Shown here: in pieces, positions 13,335-15,000 of the stretch | Layout of the letters: every line of letters starts with the position of its first letter | Numbering within the stretch: position 1 is the stretch's first letter | Assembly: GCA_018398765.1 (NCBI GenBank) | Contig: JAHBMJ010001760.1 | Coordinates: 1-15,000 of the forward strand | Direction of reading: 5' to 3' | From: Chromera velia | Lineage: Eukaryota; Sar; Chromeraceae | DNA length: 15,000 nt | The notes under the pieces: generated by a model | Seen by the model: the letters and a program-made list of their open reading frames with translations, nothing else | What the model was told of the DNA's origin: nothing | Database searches by the model: none | Translations under genes and position numbers: made by a program

Positions 13335-15000
13335 AGAATGAGCATTGAGGGAGGGGCAGCGGCAGCGGTAATACTCGGATAGAAGGAGTAACAATCAGCC
13401 GCTCCTAACGGAAAAGGCAAGGTTGTGGGACGATCGATATGGAGAGCTCATAGGCATAAAGTATTACCTATGCAACTACTGCACTCACGACTATAGAAAG
13501 ACCCAAGCATCAAGCCGCGGCCTCCGCACGTACGCACCATGCCCATGCAAGCCAATCAATTAGGCATGCCGGAGCACTCGACACTGTATTGATCCGCAGT
13601 AAATCCATGCATGCAGCATAAATGCATGCAATCTTATGCATACAAGCAAACAAAGCATTACAAACAATCAATACAAGGTACTAGCAAAGAGTCCTTGTCG
13701 AACAGACTTCTCTGTACGAGATCTCTCTCTAAGTCTCTGCATGAGATTTCTCTGTGGGGACATCCCCAAGTTCCCTAGGTACATTTATAGCTGTCCCACT
13801 GATCTTCACGGTACATTCCCTTGCACCGTCTACCTACATCTCCATCCATCTTTCCATTCCACTCGACTCTCTTTCTTCCAAAGTGATAGGCAGTCAGCAC
13901 TCTACCTTTTTCGATCCTTCCCTGTGCTGACTGTCTTATTACGATAGGTGGTTGAGGTCGAGGGTTTAGAAGGTTTTGATGTAGGTTTTGATAGATTGGT
14001 TTGAATAGTAGAACTCGGCCGTTTTAGCTCTGGACAGCCTGTGCATGACACTACTCTACTACGGCTCAGTGACGGATGTTTGGCTGAAAAAGAAAGAAAA
14101 AAAAATCTTATGTATTATAAATGGCCAGTAAACTAGCCAGTACATCAACAATACTATGACATTTTATATCTAGTTTTATATTTTAGTTACACGTCGGTCA
14201 GGTTTCATCCTAAGTTTCATCATACAAATTTCTTTGACTTTCACACTATGATATAATTTTAAAGTGTGTTCTATGATATTTCATCCACTATAAACAAAAT
14301 GTTACAACTAACCAAATCTAGAACCAAATGCCTAGCCAAATGCTTGAAACCTGACCTTACTCTAGACGAGGTAGAAACTTACTGGCATTGTTTTCACTTT
14401 TGCTGCACAAAGTTTTGCAGCTAGAAGCCTCTCGGTGACAAATTGCACTGGCAAGAACAAGATGACAACACTAGTGACAACATTCTCCCCCATTTTCAAC
14501 TGCATTAAAGTCAAAAATCTCTCCCACCCCACCCGCAATTACTCAACTCTCCCCTGAAAAGCCTTCGATCTCTCTGACGAACTCAACAGGCAGACGTACA
14601 GCACGATCGAGACGGGGGATTGATGGCTAAAGAAGGACGATGACCCAGAGGTCCAGGAGCAGAGGGATAGCAGAGGGGACGTGAGTTTGAGAGTGGCCTT
14701 TCAGACTTCATTTTACCGTCGGTGCGCTCGTAATTAAAGAGTTATGTGACTTATTGTGACTTGTGTCTGTACAACAAGTTGTCGAACCATATCGAAGGGT
14801 GTGTCCCCTGTTTAATGTTTTTCGTTCAGAGTCCCTGCCCCGGGCAATGAGAACTTCGATTTCTGTTTTTTTTTTTTTTCCTTTACTGACTTCATCAGAA
14901 TGCATAAACAGTCAAGGTGAAGCAGAATCAGTCCGAGATGGACACTTTGGATGCGCGGCAAAAAATATAAGATAGAGAAACCAGCAAAGAAGGTCTACAC
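13335..15000. other. Intergenic DNA, no supported gene
   Basis: It contains two TGCATGCA palindromes 15 bp apart (13608-13615 and 13623-13630), an AT-rich core (about 14085-14330) and a poly(T)-CAG acceptor-like string near 14863-14898. Open frames are at most 103 codons and show no domain. A gene exon running off the right edge cannot be excluded. Confidence 0.5.

Overview
The window looks like nuclear DNA of a eukaryote. It holds one gene interrupted by conventional GT-AG introns of 428-743 bp, long AT-rich intergenic stretches, microsatellites, a degenerate satellite array and decayed retroelement pieces, with no operons. The leucine-rich-repeat (LRR) protein style, the intron-rich structure and the excess of the palindrome TGCATGCA fit a chromerid alga related to apicomplexans (Chromera velia-like). 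This assignment rests on recall of family style, not a search, and is held at about 0.5.

Layout. 1-1050: non-coding, opening with a 1.6-copy repeat of 107 bp period. 1050-2645: a pyrimidine-rich degenerate satellite, about 68 bp per unit, with a possible higher-order period near 467 bp. 2650-3925: intergenic DNA and the likely upstream region of the gene. 3926-9333: one plus-strand gene that I assemble from six exons (3926-4054, 4798-4852, 5281-5358, 5805-6017, 6557-6634, 7139-9333). It encodes a predicted 915-residue ribonuclease-inhibitor-like LRR protein. The last exon is 2.2 kb and carries most of the LRRs. The introns hold (CAGA)n and (TCTG)n tracts, a ~320 bp homopyrimidine tract and a ~220 bp CT/GT/GA microsatellite. 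9334-11290: AT-rich intergenic DNA with no supported gene. 11292-11714: a fragment resembling the C-terminal tail of a non-LTR (LINE-type) reverse-transcriptase polyprotein. 11715-13160: AT-rich, no gene. 13164-13334: a short decayed coding fragment with an internal stop, probably also mobile-element derived. 13335-15000: no supported gene.

There is no multigene system here. The main biology is the single LRR gene and the unusually structured, potentially non-B-DNA or base-pairing sequences in its introns. The other notable signals are the TGCATGCA enrichment and the satellite array.
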